A stretch of DNA of 64,000 bases. It comes from Neorhizobium sp. GTDB taxonomy: Bacteria; Pseudomonadota; Alphaproteobacteria; Rhizobiales; Rhizobiaceae. The position numbers and the translations under genes are program-made. This document shows, piece after piece, positions 18,086-26,064 of the stretch. The notes beneath the pieces are model-generated. The model was not told the origin of the DNA. It ran no database searches and worked only from the letters and a program-made list of their open reading frames with translations. The stretch is from assembly GCA_028283725.1 (NCBI GenBank), contig JAPWKC010000003.1, forward strand, positions 992,001-1,056,000, read 5' to 3'. The first letter of the stretch is position 1. Each line of letters begins with the position of its first letter.

Positions 18086-18405
18086 TGTAAATCCCTCGCC
18101 CGTTTCAAAGCGATTTCGATCTCTCGTCTCGGTGTCTTCTGCGTTTTCTTACGAAAGACATGAACGACCACGACAGCGTTTCTCCGGGCTACGGTTACAT
18201 AAGCGGCACGAGCGATACCATCCCGGCCACGCATGCGTATCTCCCAGATAGGGCCCTCTAGGTGTTTCACATAGGGTTCGTGAACACCGGCGGGGCCTCC
18301 GATTTCAATCAGCTTTGCTATGCGCAAAAATGACGCCACGATATCGGGCGGAAGGGCTTCGAGCTCTCGTTGTATACGACCATTCAGAAATTCGACTGTC
18401 CACAT
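18082..18405 (-). CDS. HigB-like toxin (phage Gp49 family, RelE fold)
   Basis: 107 residues from ATG 18405 (MWTVEFLNGRIQRELEALPP), the usual family start; ATGs at 18417 and 18435 are also in frame. The signature is YVKHLEGPIWEIRMRGRDGI, ARAAYVTVARRNAVVVVHVF and RKKTQKTPRREIEIALKRA. Family toxins are ribosome-dependent mRNA interferases, with basic residues in the last stretch acting in RNA cleavage. The stop overlaps the antitoxin start, giving toxin-first order as in higBA. Confidence 0.9.
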   Translation of the reverse strand: MWTVEFLNGRIQRELEALPPDIVASFLRIAKLIEIGGPAGVHEPYVKHLEGPIWEIRMRGRDGIARAAYVTVARRNAVVVVHVFRKKTQKTPRREIEIALKRARDLQ

Positions 18406-18447
18406 CGAATATACCATTTTTGCAATGATCTGCAATCATCGCATCAT
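18406..18447 (-). promoter_or_regulatory. Candidate promoter and operator of the toxin-antitoxin operon
   Basis: On the minus strand TTGCAG and TATATT, 16 nt apart, precede ATG 18405 by only 2 nt, so the transcript may be nearly leaderless. On the plus strand TGCAATGATC and TGCAATCATC lie in tandem (18421-18440) over this promoter, a plausible antitoxin site. By eye only. Confidence 0.45.
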
Positions 18448-18475
18448 GGCGGCGGCATCGATATCCGTCAATGTG

Positions 18476-19372
18476 TCACGTTTTAGGTGTGGCGAAATCC
18501 GTCTTGCGGTAGCCTTGCAGGTAGAGAAGCGCGGTGAGGTCGGCGTGATCGATGCGGATGCGGGCCTGGGCTGCCACCGATGGCTTGGCGTGAAGGGCGA
18601 CGCCTGCGCCGGCAAGCTCGATCATGCCGAGATCGTTTGCACCGTCGCCGACGGCCATCGCGTCGTCGGAGGTGATGGACAGCTTTGCGGCAATCTCGAT
18701 CAACGCGTCCACCTTGGCCTGTTTGCCGAGGATCGGTTCGGCCACTTCGCCTGTCAGGATACCGTCTTTCTCGATCAGGATATTGGCGCGGTTCTCGTCG
18801 AAGCCGAGCATTTCGGCGATGCGGCTGGTAAAGACCGTGAAGCCGCCGGAGACGAGGGCGCTGTAAAACCCCTTGGCCTTCATCGTGGCGATCAGTTCGG
18901 GTCCGCCGGAGGTGAGCGTGATGCGCTTTTCGATCACCTCGTCGACGACGGAGATCGGCAGGCCCTTCAGGAGCGCGACGCGTTCGCGCAACGCCGGCTC
19001 GAAGGCGATCTCGCCGTTCATGGCGCGGGCGGTGATGTCCGAGACCTTGTCCTTGAGGCCGACGACGTCTGCCAGTTCATCGATACATTCCTGGCCGATC
19101 ATGGTCGAATCCATGTCGGCGATCAGGAATTTCTTGCGACGCGTATCCTGATCCTGGATGGCGACGTCGATCGGCGCCTGTCCGACGAGGGCGCGCAAGG
19201 CGGCTTCCACTTCTGCCGGATCGCTGGCATCCTTCAGAACGAGATCACAGGCGATGCCGTCGGCCAGCCAGTAGAGGCCGCTGGCATGCATGGCTTCTGC
19301 GGCCCGCTCGCCGAGGCGTTTCTCCAGAACCGGATTTGACGGATGGGCAATGAGCGTGGCAACGAGAGCCAT
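18476..19372 (-). CDS. serB: Phosphoserine phosphatase
   Basis: 298 residues, the usual alphaproteobacterial SerB length. An N-terminal ACT-like regulatory segment (about 1-75) precedes a HAD phosphatase. The HAD motif I is DMDST with nucleophile D86 and general acid D88. Motif II Ser is in ALVSGGFTVF, Lys in ILGKQAK and motif III in VGDGANDLGM. It removes phosphate from phosphoserine, the last step of serine synthesis. The start codon at 19372-19370 directly abuts the divergent miaA start, so each gene's upstream signals lie inside the other. Confidence 0.96.
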   Translation of the reverse strand: MALVATLIAHPSNPVLEKRLGERAAEAMHASGLYWLADGIACDLVLKDASDPAEVEAALRALVGQAPIDVAIQDQDTRRKKFLIADMDSTMIGQECIDELADVVGLKDKVSDITARAMNGEIAFEPALRERVALLKGLPISVVDEVIEKRITLTSGGPELIATMKAKGFYSALVSGGFTVFTSRIAEMLGFDENRANILIEKDGILTGEVAEPILGKQAKVDALIEIAAKLSITSDDAMAVGDGANDLGMIELAGAGVALHAKPSVAAQARIRIDHADLTALLYLQGYRKTDFATPKT

Positions 19373-20275
19373 ATGAAGAACCCTATCGATATTCCTGATG
19401 CGATCCTGATAACCGGGCCGACGGCGGGCGGCAAGTCGGCGCTTGCCTTAAAGCTTGCCCGCGAGACCGGCGGCGTCGTCATCAATGCCGACAGTATGCA
19501 GGTCTATGACACGCTCAGGGTCATTACCGCCCGGCCGTCGCAGGACGAGATGGAGGATATACCGCATCATCTCTATGGCCATGTTGCCGCCGTCAAAGCC
19601 TATTCGACAGGCGAATGGCTGCGCGCGGTGACGGCGCTTCTTGCCGATCTTCGCCGCGATGGCCGGTTGCCGGTCTTTGTCGGCGGCACCGGGCTCTATT
19701 TCAAGGCGCTGACCGGCGGGCTCTCCGACATGCCGGAGATTTCGCAGGATGTGCGCTGTCGCGTCAGGCTGCGGCTGAAGGAAGAAGGGGCGGACGCGCT
19801 TCATGACGAGCTTGCCCGCCGCGACCGGCCGATGGCAGACGCGCTGGAGCGGCAGGACGGGCAGAGGATCGTGCGGGCGCTGGAAGTGCTCGAAGAGACC
19901 GGCCGTTCCATCGCCGAGTTCCAGGGGCGGCCGGGGCCGATGGTGATCGATCCCGGTCGGGCGCGAAAGATCGTCGTGCTGCCCGAGCGCCCGGTTCTGG
20001 CCAAACGGATCGACCGGCGTTTCGAGATCATGCTGGAGACCGGCGCAATCGACGAGGTCGAGGCGCTCAATGCTCTTGTGCCGCCCGCCGATGCGCCCGT
20101 GATGAAGGCGATCGGGGTGGCGCAGATCACCGACATGCTTTCGGGCCGGATGGCGCGGGCACAGGTGATCGAACGCGGCTCGGCGCTGACCCGCCAATAT
20201 GCCAAGCGGCAGATGACATGGTTCCGCAACCAGATGGACGAGACCTGGGAGAGGATCGACCCGGCGACGCTATAA
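19373..20275 (+). CDS. miaA: tRNA dimethylallyltransferase
   Basis: 300 residues from ATG 19373. The P-loop is ITGPTAGGKSALAL, followed by VINADSMQVYDTLRVITARP, the HHLYGH substrate segment, PVFVGGTGLYFKALTGGLSD and the C-terminal RQYAKRQMTWFRNQ. It adds a dimethylallyl group to A37 of tRNAs reading UNN codons, the first step of ms2i6A. The frame is open upstream to 19343, but MKNPIDIPDAILITGP is the family-like start. The serB start codon lies immediately before it on the other strand. Confidence 0.96.
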   Translation: MKNPIDIPDAILITGPTAGGKSALALKLARETGGVVINADSMQVYDTLRVITARPSQDEMEDIPHHLYGHVAAVKAYSTGEWLRAVTALLADLRRDGRLPVFVGGTGLYFKALTGGLSDMPEISQDVRCRVRLRLKEEGADALHDELARRDRPMADALERQDGQRIVRALEVLEETGRSIAEFQGRPGPMVIDPGRARKIVVLPERPVLAKRIDRRFEIMLETGAIDEVEALNALVPPADAPVMKAIGVAQITDMLSGRMARAQVIERGSALTRQYAKRQMTWFRNQMDETWERIDPATL

Positions 20276-20589
20276 GTGCTCTCGGGTTGATGGAACGTCT
20301 CCCGCCGGTGACAGGCCGCGGGCAGGACCGGAGATGGAAGTCCCACAACGTACGAAGCCATGCGCGGCTTCCGCTCCAGTTACAATGCTTAAGGTCGTCA
20401 TTCTCCGACCGGGGTGGGCCCCGTGCCGAGGATATGACCACGGTGTCGATCAGACGTGGTCCGATCCTCCCGACAAGCCAAGGAATGACAAAGAGGGTTC
20501 GCTGACGGCGGAGAGGCGTTCAGGGCGCGTGACGGATGAGGTTCGGGCGCTGCCCGACAGCCGTTCCGCTCCGGCCCCCGTTCTGCGCC
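20276..20589. other. Non-coding gap with palindromic repeat debris
   Basis: About 310 bp between convergent miaA and the HerA-like ATPase. No gene is convincing. A stretch around 20390-20490 (GTCATTCTCCGACC ... GGTCCGATCCTCCC ... GGAATGAC) resembles a worn copy of the palindromic intergenic element seen intact at 38548. Confidence 0.5.
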
Positions 20590-22971
20590 TTAATCCTTGT
20601 CGTAGAGACTGCTCAACGGCTTTTTCAGGAGCGTGTCGCGCAGCGAGCCTTCGCGTCTTGCATAGGGTGGCTGGCGGGTGTCCTGCGGTTCGGCAGGTGC
20701 CACCGGCTTGTGACTGTCGGTCGGCATCATGTTGCGGTCGCGGCGCAGGTCGGCGAAGCGGTTGGCCAGCGAGCCAGCGGAAGCCCCCATGGCGGCGCTG
20801 CCTGTAGAATTGCCGGTAGCGCTGCCCGTGGAGCCGCTTATGGAAGCGCTAGACGGCTGCGGACGCGGTTCTGCCCGCGATCCGGTCGACAACGGTCCGG
20901 CGAGCGGCGGGGCCTGCGCCGGCGTGCGCGGCAGCATGTCGGGCCGGTAAGGCTCGAAGTTCACGCTCTCCCGGCTCGTGCCATAGGGCGTGGCCGGCGT
21001 CGAGCGGGCGCCGAAAGCGGCGGGCGACGGGGCGTTCGTTGTCGGTTGGGCGTTTGGCGTCGGCAGGGGCGAGCGCTGGCTTCCCGGCGTCGCGCCAGGC
21101 GCGCCTCTCGTCGGCGTCGGCGTCGGCGTCGGTGTCGGCGCGGACGCGAGATTGACATGGCCGTTGGTCAGGATCTCGCGCTGCCAGCGTTCCAGTTCCA
21201 TGTCGCTTGCAGGGGGATAATCGGTGTCCTCGTAACCCGCCGTATCATCCGGTGCGGCCGGCAGCGGATTGGCGGTGGAATAGCTTTGCTGGAAGGCTGC
21301 GATATCGGGCCCGCTTACCGAGCGCATGCGGGCGACGATCGAACGCAGGTCGACGCTGTCTGGCGTTTCTTCCGATCCCTTGTCGACCACGCCATGCGCT
21401 TTCGGCAGGTAGCGCTGCGGCACGCGGGCGAATTTCATCCGCATCGGCACGGTCACGGCCTCGCCGAAGGCGATTGCCTCGCCATTGCCGATCGAGGACA
21501 GAAAGCTCGTGGAGGAGACCGACGAGTTGGGAATGGCCGAGCGGATGATCTCCTGGTCGCGGTCGTTGGCGAGCCGCATGGCGAAGATCGTCGAGCACTG
21601 CGAGAGGATCGTCTGGTCGAGTTCGTTCGGCCGCTGGGTAATGACGCCGAGCGACACACCGTATTTACGGCCTTCCTTGGCGATGCGCGAGATCGCCTGC
21701 ACGGTCGGGAAAAAGCCGAGCGTGCGGTCGGCCGGCACGTAACGGTGCGCCTCCTCGCAGACGACCAGCATATGGATGGCGCCATTGCTCCACAGCGCCA
21801 GCTCAAAGGCCATGCGGCAGAGGATGGAAGCCACCGAATTGACCACTTCGGACGGGATGCCGGCCAGCTGGAAGGTCGAGATCGGCCGGTCGCCGCCGGG
21901 GATGCGGAAGATATGGGCGATCGTTTCCATGATCGTGTCATGGATCGTGTTGTTGGAGAACATGAAGTGATAGCGGGGATCGTTGATCGCCGAGATCACC
22001 CGCATCTTCAAGGTGCGCAGCGCCGGCTTTTCGCTGCGACCCTCCAGGCGGCCGATGCGCTCGTCGATCAGCGCCAGAAGATCGGCCATGCGATAGGGGA
22101 CAGGCGTATCGGCTGTGAGCGAACTTTTTTCCGTCGCACGCCGCATCAGGCTCGAATCGGAACCGCGAAAGGCGCGCTTGGCCTCGGGAATGAGGTCGCG
22201 GAGGATGTCGAGTTCCTCGACGATCGCGGGGCGGCCACGGAAGACGACTTCGGAAAACTCCTCGAGCCGCATCAGCCAGAAGGGCAGGTCGAGCGTCTCG
22301 GTGTCGATGACCACGGCATCGTCGGGAAAGGCTGCGGCAAATTCGTTATGCGGATCGAGGATCAGGACGCGCAGTTTCGGGTCCGATTCGATCGCCTTGT
22401 GCAGGAGAAGCGAGACGGCGGTGGATTTGCCGACGCCGGTCGAACCGACGATGGCAAAATGTTTCGACAGCATCGAGGGTACGTGAATGGCGGCATCCAG
22501 GCTCTCGTCCTGGCTGAGCTTGCCGATGACGCAGGTCTCGTCGCGGCCGGCATCGTAGATGCGCAAAAGGTCTGCGGCGCGAATGCGGTGGGCGATGGCG
22601 CCAAGATAGGGGTAGCGGGTGATGCCGCTGGAGAATTCCTCGCGGCCGTCATCCGAGACGCTGACCTCGCCGAGCAGTTCGACCTCGATCTGGAAACGCG
22701 TGTCGGCGCCGTCCATCCAGTCCCTGTCGCCGGTCGTCATCGAATAGGCCAGCGCGACGACGCGGTTCTTGCCGACGGTGATCGAGATCAGCCGGCCGAC
22801 GGACCAGAGTTCTGTCAGATCGGTGCCGCCATCCTCGGCGATCGCGGCGATCGTCGCATGCGAGCCGTTGCAGGCGACGACGCGGCCGAGCAGGCGATTG
22901 CCCGGTGCCATCGTGTTGCGGCGGTCCTGTTCGCCGGCGGTCGCCGATGTGTGCAGATCGTCGTTCAACAC
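20590..22971 (-). CDS. HerA/FtsK-type P-loop ATPase (DUF87) with disordered C-terminal tail
   Basis: 793 residues. An N-terminal HAS-barrel-like domain (about 25-165, LLGRVVACNGSHATI, SVGRLISITVG) is followed by a RecA-like ATPase. Walker A is AIVGSTGVGKSTAV, the hydrophobic strand with acidic residues is RVLILDPHNEF, Walker B is MLVVCEEAHRYVP, and sensor-like ITQRPNELDQTILSQCSTIF follows. HerA-type ATPases are hexameric DNA translocases, working with NurA in archaea and with varied partners in bacteria. Here no nuclease is adjacent. From about residue 575 the tail is Pro/Thr/Ser/Ala-rich with a PTPTPTPTPTP run. A second in-frame ATG lies 20 residues in. Confidence 0.85.
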   Translation of the reverse strand: MLNDDLHTSATAGEQDRRNTMAPGNRLLGRVVACNGSHATIAAIAEDGGTDLTELWSVGRLISITVGKNRVVALAYSMTTGDRDWMDGADTRFQIEVELLGEVSVSDDGREEFSSGITRYPYLGAIAHRIRAADLLRIYDAGRDETCVIGKLSQDESLDAAIHVPSMLSKHFAIVGSTGVGKSTAVSLLLHKAIESDPKLRVLILDPHNEFAAAFPDDAVVIDTETLDLPFWLMRLEEFSEVVFRGRPAIVEELDILRDLIPEAKRAFRGSDSSLMRRATEKSSLTADTPVPYRMADLLALIDERIGRLEGRSEKPALRTLKMRVISAINDPRYHFMFSNNTIHDTIMETIAHIFRIPGGDRPISTFQLAGIPSEVVNSVASILCRMAFELALWSNGAIHMLVVCEEAHRYVPADRTLGFFPTVQAISRIAKEGRKYGVSLGVITQRPNELDQTILSQCSTIFAMRLANDRDQEIIRSAIPNSSVSSTSFLSSIGNGEAIAFGEAVTVPMRMKFARVPQRYLPKAHGVVDKGSEETPDSVDLRSIVARMRSVSGPDIAAFQQSYSTANPLPAAPDDTAGYEDTDYPPASDMELERWQREILTNGHVNLASAPTPTPTPTPTRGAPGATPGSQRSPLPTPNAQPTTNAPSPAAFGARSTPATPYGTSRESVNFEPYRPDMLPRTPAQAPPLAGPLSTGSRAEPRPQPSSASISGSTGSATGNSTGSAAMGASAGSLANRFADLRRDRNMMPTDSHKPVAPAEPQDTRQPPYARREGSLRDTLLKKPLSSLYDKD

Positions 22972-23212
22972 AAGGTCCTACCCTTTCGCAGGTCGGCGAA
23001 CGGAGATCTCATCCTCGAACCTGATCTGACAATCTGCATGTTGCTTCGGCGAATGTCTTTTGTTTTCAACCATGGCCCAACCTTGGTTGTCGCCCCGCAT
23101 AGGAGTGCGACTATAGGGTTGGCCACTTAACAACTGGTGTAGGTTGCATCCGTTCCATCGACTGGCATCTGCCGACAAATCGGGCGGATGGCGCTTTTTG
23201 ACGCAGGGTGCG

Positions 23213-23240
23213 TTGACGAATTGATCTCTTATCGCTAACA
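23213..23240 (+). promoter_or_regulatory. Candidate promoter of the ilvB leader
   Basis: TTGACG at 23213 and CTAACA at 23235 are separated by 16 nt. Initiation about 8 nt after the -10 would fall at 23248-23249, the A of the leader-peptide ATG, so the leader would be leaderless. No ribosome site is seen before that ATG, which agrees. Confidence 0.55.
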
Positions 23241-23248
23241 CTCGCCCC

Positions 23249-23305
23249 ATGAAAAATTCGATGGCACTTATTGTGGTGGGAACGCGCATGGGCAGGACGG
23301 TATAA
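23249..23305 (+). CDS. Leader peptide for ilvB attenuation
   Basis: An 18-codon frame, MKNSMALIVVGTRMGRTV then TAA. It holds consecutive Leu-Ile-Val-Val codons, the three end products of the pathway. It overlaps the first hairpin of the attenuator and lies 121 bp before ilvB. In classical attenuation, ribosome stalling at these codons when charged branched-chain tRNAs are scarce would prevent the terminator from forming. This role is inferred from position and codon content. The absence of a ribosome site fits leaderless translation, known for trpL in Sinorhizobium meliloti. Confidence 0.75.
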   Translation: MKNSMALIVVGTRMGRTV

Positions 23306-23364
23306 CCGTCCGGCGATAGCCACCCATGCGCGAAACGACAGGCTCCTCAAAGGGGCCTTTTTTT
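23283..23364 (+). terminator. ilvB transcription attenuator
   Basis: A 10-bp perfect outer stem CGCGCATGGG/CCCATGCGCG (23283-23292 with 23323-23332) encloses a second hairpin GGACGGT/ACCGTCC (23295-23301 with 23305-23311). Then comes a terminator stem AGGCTCC/GGGGCCT (23340-23346 with 23352-23358, one G-U) leading into seven T residues at 23358-23364. The leader-peptide stop lies inside the first structure, the arrangement expected for ribosome-controlled attenuation. I did not identify the exact antiterminator pairing. Confidence 0.8.
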
Positions 23365-23426
23365 ATGCCTTCGACCGACTTTCCCCAAAGCCAACCAGCC
23401 AGATCATCAGCAGACGGAACAGTGAG

Positions 23427-25238
23427 ATGACGGATAGCAGCGACAAGAACAATCGAGCGGACACTTCGGCCGATAACCGCATGACCGGCGCCGAGATCGT
23501 GCTCAAGGCGCTCAAGGACAATGGTGTCGAGCATCTCTTCGGCTATCCCGGCGGCGCCGTGCTTCCGATCTATGACGAGATCTTCCAGCAGGACGATATC
23601 CAGCACATTCTGGTTCGCCACGAGCAGGGCGCCGGGCATGCGGCCGAAGGGTATGCGCGCTCGACCGGCAAGGTCGGCGTCATGCTCGTCACGTCCGGTC
23701 CGGGTGCCACCAATGCGGTGACGCCGCTTCAGGATGCGCTGATGGATTCGATCCCGCTCGTCTGCCTGACCGGGCAGGTTCCGACGACGCTGATCGGCTC
23801 CGATGCGTTTCAGGAGGCCGATACCGTCGGCATTACCCGGCCCTGCACCAAGCACAACTGGCTGGTGAAGGACGTCAACGAACTGGCCGGCATCATCCAT
23901 GAAGCCTTCCGCATCGCGCAGTCGGGCCGTCCGGGCCCCGTCGTCGTCGATATTCCGAAGGACATCCAGTTTGCGACCGGCACCTATGTCCCGCCGTCGG
24001 AAACGCCTGTATCCAAGAGCTACAAGCCGAAGCTCGACGGCGATCTGAAATCGGTCGAGGCGGCGATCGCGCTGATGGCGGCGGCACGCCGGCCGGTCTT
24101 TTATACGGGTGGCGGCATCATCAATTCCGGGCCGGAAGCCTCCAAGCTGTTGCGCGAACTGGTTAAACTCACCGGCTTTCCGATCACCTCGACGCTGATG
24201 GGCCTCGGCGCCTATCCGGCATCGGGCGACAACTGGCTCGGCATGCTCGGCATGCACGGATCCTACGAAGCCAATATGGCCATGCATGACTGCGACCTGA
24301 TGGTCTGCCTGGGCGCGCGTTTCGACGATCGTATTACCGGCCGTATCAACGGGTTTTCGCCCAACTCGCGAAAAATCCATGTCGATATCGACCCGTCGTC
24401 GATCAACAAGAACGTTCGCGTCGATCTGCCGATCATCGGCGATGTCGGCCGGGTTCTGGAGGATATGGTGCGCCTGTGGCGGGCGCTGCCGAAGGCGCCG
24501 GAAAAATCCGAGACGGCCGACTGGTGGACGCAGATCAACCGCTGGCGCGCGCGCAAGTCGTTCTCCTACAAGAATTCCAACGACGTGATCATGCCGCAAT
24601 ACGCTCTCGAGCGGATCTACGCGGCGACGAAGGATCGCAAGACCTATATCACCACGGAAGTCGGCCAGCACCAGATGTGGGCAGCGCAGTTCCTCGGCTT
24701 CGAGGAGCCGAACCGCTGGATGACCTCGGGTGGGCTCGGAACGATGGGCTACGGCCTGCCGGCGGCGCTCGGCGTGCAGGTGGCGCATCCGGATGCGCTG
24801 GTCATCGACATTGCCGGCGACGCCTCGATCCAGATGTGCATCCAGGAAATGTCCTGCGCCATCCAGTACGGGTTGCCGGTGAAGATCTTCATCCTCAACA
24901 ACCAGTATATGGGCATGGTGCGCCAGTGGCAGCAGCTGTTGCACGGCAACCGGTTGTCGAATTCCTATACGGAAGCCATGCCCGATTTCGTCAAGCTGGC
25001 GGAAGCCTATGGGGCGGTTGGCATGTATTGCGACGACCCGAAGGAGCTGGACGACAAGATTGCCGAGATGATCGAGGTCAAGCGCCCGGTCATCTTCGAC
25101 TGCCGCGTGGCAAATCTTGCCAACTGCTTCCCGATGATCCCCTCGGGCAAGGCGCATAACGAGATGCTGCTCCCCGACGAGGCGACCGACGAGGCCGTTG
25201 CCAACGCCATCGACGCCAAGGGCCGCCAGCTCGTTTGA
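23427..25238 (+). CDS. ilvB: Acetolactate synthase large (catalytic) subunit
   Basis: 603 residues from ATG 23427 (MTDSSDKNNRADTSADNRMT, then GAEIVLKALKDNGVEHLFGY). The ThDP enzyme has the PYR domain with catalytic Glu in RHEQGAGHAAEGYAR, the central FAD-binding domain (MLGMHGSYEANMAMHDCDLM), and the PP domain with GDASIQMCIQEM ... NNQYMGMVRQW for ThDP/Mg binding. It condenses pyruvate with pyruvate or 2-oxobutyrate, the first common step to Val, Leu and Ile. Also called ilvI. Expression is probably controlled by the upstream attenuator. It is separated from its regulatory subunit gene (ilvH) by a toxin-antitoxin pair. Confidence 0.97.
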   Translation: MTDSSDKNNRADTSADNRMTGAEIVLKALKDNGVEHLFGYPGGAVLPIYDEIFQQDDIQHILVRHEQGAGHAAEGYARSTGKVGVMLVTSGPGATNAVTPLQDALMDSIPLVCLTGQVPTTLIGSDAFQEADTVGITRPCTKHNWLVKDVNELAGIIHEAFRIAQSGRPGPVVVDIPKDIQFATGTYVPPSETPVSKSYKPKLDGDLKSVEAAIALMAAARRPVFYTGGGIINSGPEASKLLRELVKLTGFPITSTLMGLGAYPASGDNWLGMLGMHGSYEANMAMHDCDLMVCLGARFDDRITGRINGFSPNSRKIHVDIDPSSINKNVRVDLPIIGDVGRVLEDMVRLWRALPKAPEKSETADWWTQINRWRARKSFSYKNSNDVIMPQYALERIYAATKDRKTYITTEVGQHQMWAAQFLGFEEPNRWMTSGGLGTMGYGLPAALGVQVAHPDALVIDIAGDASIQMCIQEMSCAIQYGLPVKIFILNNQYMGMVRQWQQLLHGNRLSNSYTEAMPDFVKLAEAYGAVGMYCDDPKELDDKIAEMIEVKRPVIFDCRVANLANCFPMIPSGKAHNEMLLPDEATDEAVANAIDAKGRQLV

Positions 25239-25295
25239 TCGGAATAGGGGGACGCGGTAGAGTGGCCGCGTTCCCTATTTTCGAAGGAGCAGGCG

Positions 25296-25628
25296 ATGGC
25301 AAGAGTGATTATGTCGAAGGACGGCGCGGTGGTTCTGCCGCAATCCGTCCGTGACGCGCATGGTCTGACCGATGGCGCCGAGTTCGAGGTGATCGATGGC
25401 GGGCGGGAGATCCGGCTGGAGGTGGTCAAGGAAGAAGAGGCGGACGACAGGCACAAGCGGTCTGCCGAAAAATTCCTCTCGTGGCTCGGTACGCTGCCGA
25501 GATACGACGGCCCGTCTTATACCGATGCGGATATGCACGAGGCGATCGATCAGGCCGCGATTGCGGATTGGGAGAGGCTTGAACGGCAGTGGAGTGGCGA
25601 GACGGATGACCGCGACAAGGACGATTGA
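25296..25628 (+). CDS. AbrB/MazE-fold antitoxin (VapB-like)
   Basis: 110 residues. An N-terminal SpoVT/AbrB swapped-hairpin domain (about 1-48, ARVIMSKDGAVVLPQSVRDA, HGLTDGAEFEVIDGG) is followed by an acidic C-terminal half (EEEADDRHKRSAEKFLSWLG) that should wrap the toxin. The downstream PIN gene starts inside its 3' end (23-nt overlap), as expected for a vapBC pair. It would neutralise VapC and repress the pair. It sits inside the ilvB-ilvH interval. Confidence 0.85.
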   Translation: MARVIMSKDGAVVLPQSVRDAHGLTDGAEFEVIDGGREIRLEVVKEEEADDRHKRSAEKFLSWLGTLPRYDGPSYTDADMHEAIDQAAIADWERLERQWSGETDDRDKDD

Positions 25629-26010
25629 TACCAATATCCTCGTCCGTCTCTTTGCCCGAGACGATGAGGCGCAGCTGGCAGTCGCTTCCGGTATCGTTTC
25701 CCGATATCGGCTGGTCGTTTTGTCCACGGTGCTTCTGGAAACGGAATGGGTCTTGCGCAGTCGCTATCGCTTCGACCGAGGCTGGATCGCAGACTTGTTC
25801 GGCACCATGCTGGCGTCGGAGGTGTTCGTTTTCAGCGAGCGGGAGAGGGTGATCCGCACGCTCGATGCGTTCGAGCGCGGGCTTGAGTTCGCTGACGCCT
25901 TCCATCTTGCAGCGGTTTCGCAGGGGGAAACCTTCCTCACTTTCGACAAGGATCTTGCCCGCCTTGCGCCTAAGCATATGAATTCCGTCAGCGTCGAGCT
26001 GGCCCTTTGA
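25606..26010 (+). CDS. PIN-domain ribonuclease toxin (VapC-like)
   Basis: 134 residues from ATG 25606, overlapping the antitoxin by 23 nt. The PIN active-site acids are present: D in TIDTNILVRLF, E in VLLETEWVLRS, D in FADAFHLAAV and D in FLTFDKDLARL. VapC toxins cleave tRNA or rRNA under Mg2+ dependence when the antitoxin is lost. The target is unknown. Being read with ilvB makes it a likely stabiliser of this locus. Confidence 0.88.
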   Translation: MTATRTIDTNILVRLFARDDEAQLAVASGIVSRYRLVVLSTVLLETEWVLRSRYRFDRGWIADLFGTMLASEVFVFSERERVIRTLDAFERGLEFADAFHLAAVSQGETFLTFDKDLARLAPKHMNSVSVELAL

Positions 26011-26064
26011 GCAAATAAAACGAACAGACAAAACGAACAGCGACAATCGAGGAACACCTGCATC

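Noticed and set aside
20536-23130. 864-codon plus-strand frame opposite the HerA-like ATPase
   Set aside because: The minus-strand protein has Walker A/B motifs. The plus-strand frame has no recognisable domain.
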